Assembly (NCBI GenBank): GCA_938022485.1
Contig: CALIEE010000140.1
Location: 1 to 7,665 of the forward strand
Reading direction: 5' to 3'
Source of the DNA: an uncultured bacterium
GTDB lineage: Bacteria > Bdellovibrionota_C > UBA2361 > SZUA-149 > CALKYB01
Length of the DNA stretch: 7,665 nucleotides
Positions 6,355 to 7,665 of this stretch are shown one piece after another. How positions within the stretch are numbered: the first letter of the stretch is position 1; each line of letters begins with the position of its first letter. A program made the translations under genes and the position numbers. The notes under the pieces were generated by a model. It was not told the origin of the DNA. It made no database searches and was given only the letters and a program-made list of their open reading frames with translations.

Positions 6355-7644
6355 ATGTCGCATTCTCCATCTCCAGTAAGTTTAAAAGACGCAAAGGCGA
6401 TTTGTGAGGCAGGGCCGCTAAAAGCTCCAATTTGGCTTAAGGCTCTTTTGTTTATCCTCATTCTGGTGGGCGCAGGCACTTTCTTTCTCAAGTATGGTGG
6501 GGATAAGAGGGCAGCCTTAGTTAGCTTGCAAGTTAACTTTATTTACTGGTTCCTACTTTCTGCTGCCGCGAGTTGCTTTGCTGCTGTATTTCAAATTTGT
6601 AACGCCCAGTGGTCAAGACCGCTTAGAAGAGTCTTTGAGTCAGCTCACGTTTTTCTTCTTTTCTCAGTTCTTCCAATGATAGCCCTTTACTTTAATGCTG
6701 GAGAGCTATTTCAATGGGTGCATGAGCCTGCAATTGGTAAAGAAGGTTGGCTTACCCCAAAATTTCTTTATTCTAGAGATTTAATTGCCATTCTTATTTT
6801 TGTTCTTTTGGCTAAGAAGCTTATCTCTTACTCCGTGAGCCGAGATATCGGGGCAATTAGAGGTGGTTTGGTCGACATTTCCTCAGACGCCAAAGAACGT
6901 TGGGCTAATAAGCGTTACGATCGATACGTTTCTGGTTTTGGTAGTAATACGAAGCAAGCCATTGCTGAGGTTACCGGCAATATGGGCCGGCTTTCACCAG
7001 TTCTGATTATTGTCTACAGCTTGGTGATGTCTCTTGTAGCTTTCGACCAGATAATGTCAGTTGACTATCATTGGTACTCTACTCTTTATGGCGTGCTTTA
7101 TTTCATGGGTGGAGCCTACTTAACTTTTGCCTGGGTTGGCATTTCAGTTCCTTGGCTTAGAAAGTTTCATCCACTGTTTAAGGCAAAGATAGAGCGAAGA
7201 ACTTTGCATGACGCTGGTAAGTTGCTTTTCGGTTTTGGGATTTTTTGGGCTTATATGTTTTGGAGTCATTACCTTCCAATGTGGTACGGGAACATTCCTG
7301 AAGAGACTGGCTGGGTGATTATCAGACTTAGACAAGAGCCTTGGCATACGCTGGCTTGGACTGTGTTTGGCCTTTGTTTTATTGTTCCATTTTTTCTGGG
7401 ATTGAGCAGGGATGTAAAACAGGTTCCTTTTCTTCTTGCAGCAACGGGAACGATTGTGGCTGTTGGGCTTTGGCTTCAGCAGTACATACTGTTTGCTCCG
7501 ACTCTTTATCCGGAGAATATTCCTCTAGACCTAATGGATATTGGAATATACGCGGGTTTTATGGGCGCCTTTCTTCTTTGTTGTTTTTCTTACCTAGAGA
7601 AGGTGCCACTTATGCCGTTTGGGGATCTTTACGCTGAGAAGTAG
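6355..7644 (+). CDS. actF: ActF, second NrfD-like membrane subunit of Alternative Complex III
   Basis: A 429-residue polytopic membrane protein, paralogous in fold to ActC but usually thought not to bind quinol; it packs beside ActC and may take part in proton movement. About ten hydrophobic helices are visible, near residues 26-46, 55-83, 97-115, 142-160, 213-232, 241-263, 286-309, 330-350, 357-377 and 396-413. Family-like motifs are QWSRPLRRVFESAH (85-98), FDQIMSVDYHWYSTLYG (230-246) and the DAGKLLFGFGIFWAYM stretch (286-301) leading to HYLPMWYGNIPEE (305-317). Length is typical of ActF. The start ATG6355 follows AGGA at 6341-6344 with ten bases between, 43 bases after the actE stop. Five bases separate its stop from the next apparent gene, so transcription probably continues. 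Confidence is high on family and on the ActF role, because ActC is already accounted for upstream. Confidence 0.94.
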   Translation: MSHSPSPVSLKDAKAICEAGPLKAPIWLKALLFILILVGAGTFFLKYGGDKRAALVSLQVNFIYWFLLSAAASCFAAVFQICNAQWSRPLRRVFESAHVFLLFSVLPMIALYFNAGELFQWVHEPAIGKEGWLTPKFLYSRDLIAILIFVLLAKKLISYSVSRDIGAIRGGLVDISSDAKERWANKRYDRYVSGFGSNTKQAIAEVTGNMGRLSPVLIIVYSLVMSLVAFDQIMSVDYHWYSTLYGVLYFMGGAYLTFAWVGISVPWLRKFHPLFKAKIERRTLHDAGKLLFGFGIFWAYMFWSHYLPMWYGNIPEETGWVIIRLRQEPWHTLAWTVFGLCFIVPFFLGLSRDVKQVPFLLAATGTIVAVGLWLQQYILFAPTLYPENIPLDLMDIGIYAGFMGAFLLCCFSYLEKVPLMPFGDLYAEK

Positions 7645-7649
7645 GAAAG

Positions 7650-7665
7650 ATGAGCCTATGGCCAT
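7650..7665 (+). CDS. Start of a downstream gene, cut by the window edge (possibly cytochrome c oxidase subunit)
   Basis: ATG7650 opens a frame reading MSLWP to the end of the window. It follows the actF stop by five bases and has AGGA (7643-7646) just upstream, a short but usable ribosome site. A second ATG at 7658 in another frame cannot be excluded. Too little is present to identify the product. ACIII operons in many bacteria continue with coxB and other cytochrome c oxidase genes, so that is the leading guess from context alone. Confidence 0.4.

Noticed and set aside
7341..7637. Plus-strand frame of 98 codons inside the end of actF
   Set aside because: It overlaps the conserved C-terminal helices of ActF in another frame and has no independent support.
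58..7644. Reading the cluster as polysulfide reductase, Nrf or DMSO reductase
   Set aside because: Those lack the pentaheme ActA, monoheme ActE, DUF3341 ActD and the second NrfD-like ActF in this order.

Overview
The window holds a nearly complete operon for Alternative Complex III (ACIII), the cytochrome bc1-independent quinol:cytochrome c (or quinol:oxidase) oxidoreductase. All genes lie on the + strand in the standard order actA-actB-actC-actD-actE-actF. The six genes fill positions 58 to 7644 with gaps of at most 63 bases and one 11-base overlap, so they look co-transcribed. The last 16 bases appear to begin a seventh gene. In other ACIII operons this position usually holds cytochrome c oxidase genes, but here only about five codons are visible.

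Layout: 58-732 actA, membrane-anchored pentaheme cytochrome c; 796-3798 actB, a 1000-residue Tat-exported fusion of a molybdopterin-oxidoreductase-like domain with a 15-cysteine ferredoxin domain; 3817-5160 actC, NrfD-type quinol-site membrane subunit; 5204-5725 actD, small two-helix DUF3341-type subunit; 5715-6311 actE, monoheme cytochrome c; 6355-7644 actF, second NrfD-like membrane subunit. No tRNA, rRNA, CRISPR array, insertion sequence or convincing terminator was seen.

How they work together (family knowledge): quinol is oxidised at a site in ActC near the periplasmic face. Electrons pass through the Fe-S clusters of the ActB C-terminal domain to the five hemes of ActA and on to the single heme of ActE or directly to a terminal oxidase. 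ActF mirrors ActC in the membrane, and ActD helps hold the complex together. The gene set predicts six c-type hemes plus three [4Fe-4S] and one [3Fe-4S] cluster, the cofactor set known from characterised ACIII. The sequence adds one possible extra: an intact four-cysteine cluster motif in the N-terminal domain of ActB.

Organism: a Gram-negative, respiring bacterium with Tat export and cytochrome c maturation. Base composition is moderate (mid-40s percent GC by eye). The compact six-gene set with short ActE and ActD resembles Bdellovibrionota, Myxococcota or other delta-proteobacteria-like lineages, but this placement is a guess. I found no undescribed system. The points worth a second look are the retained N-terminal Fe-S motif and the histidine-rich linker and tail of ActB.
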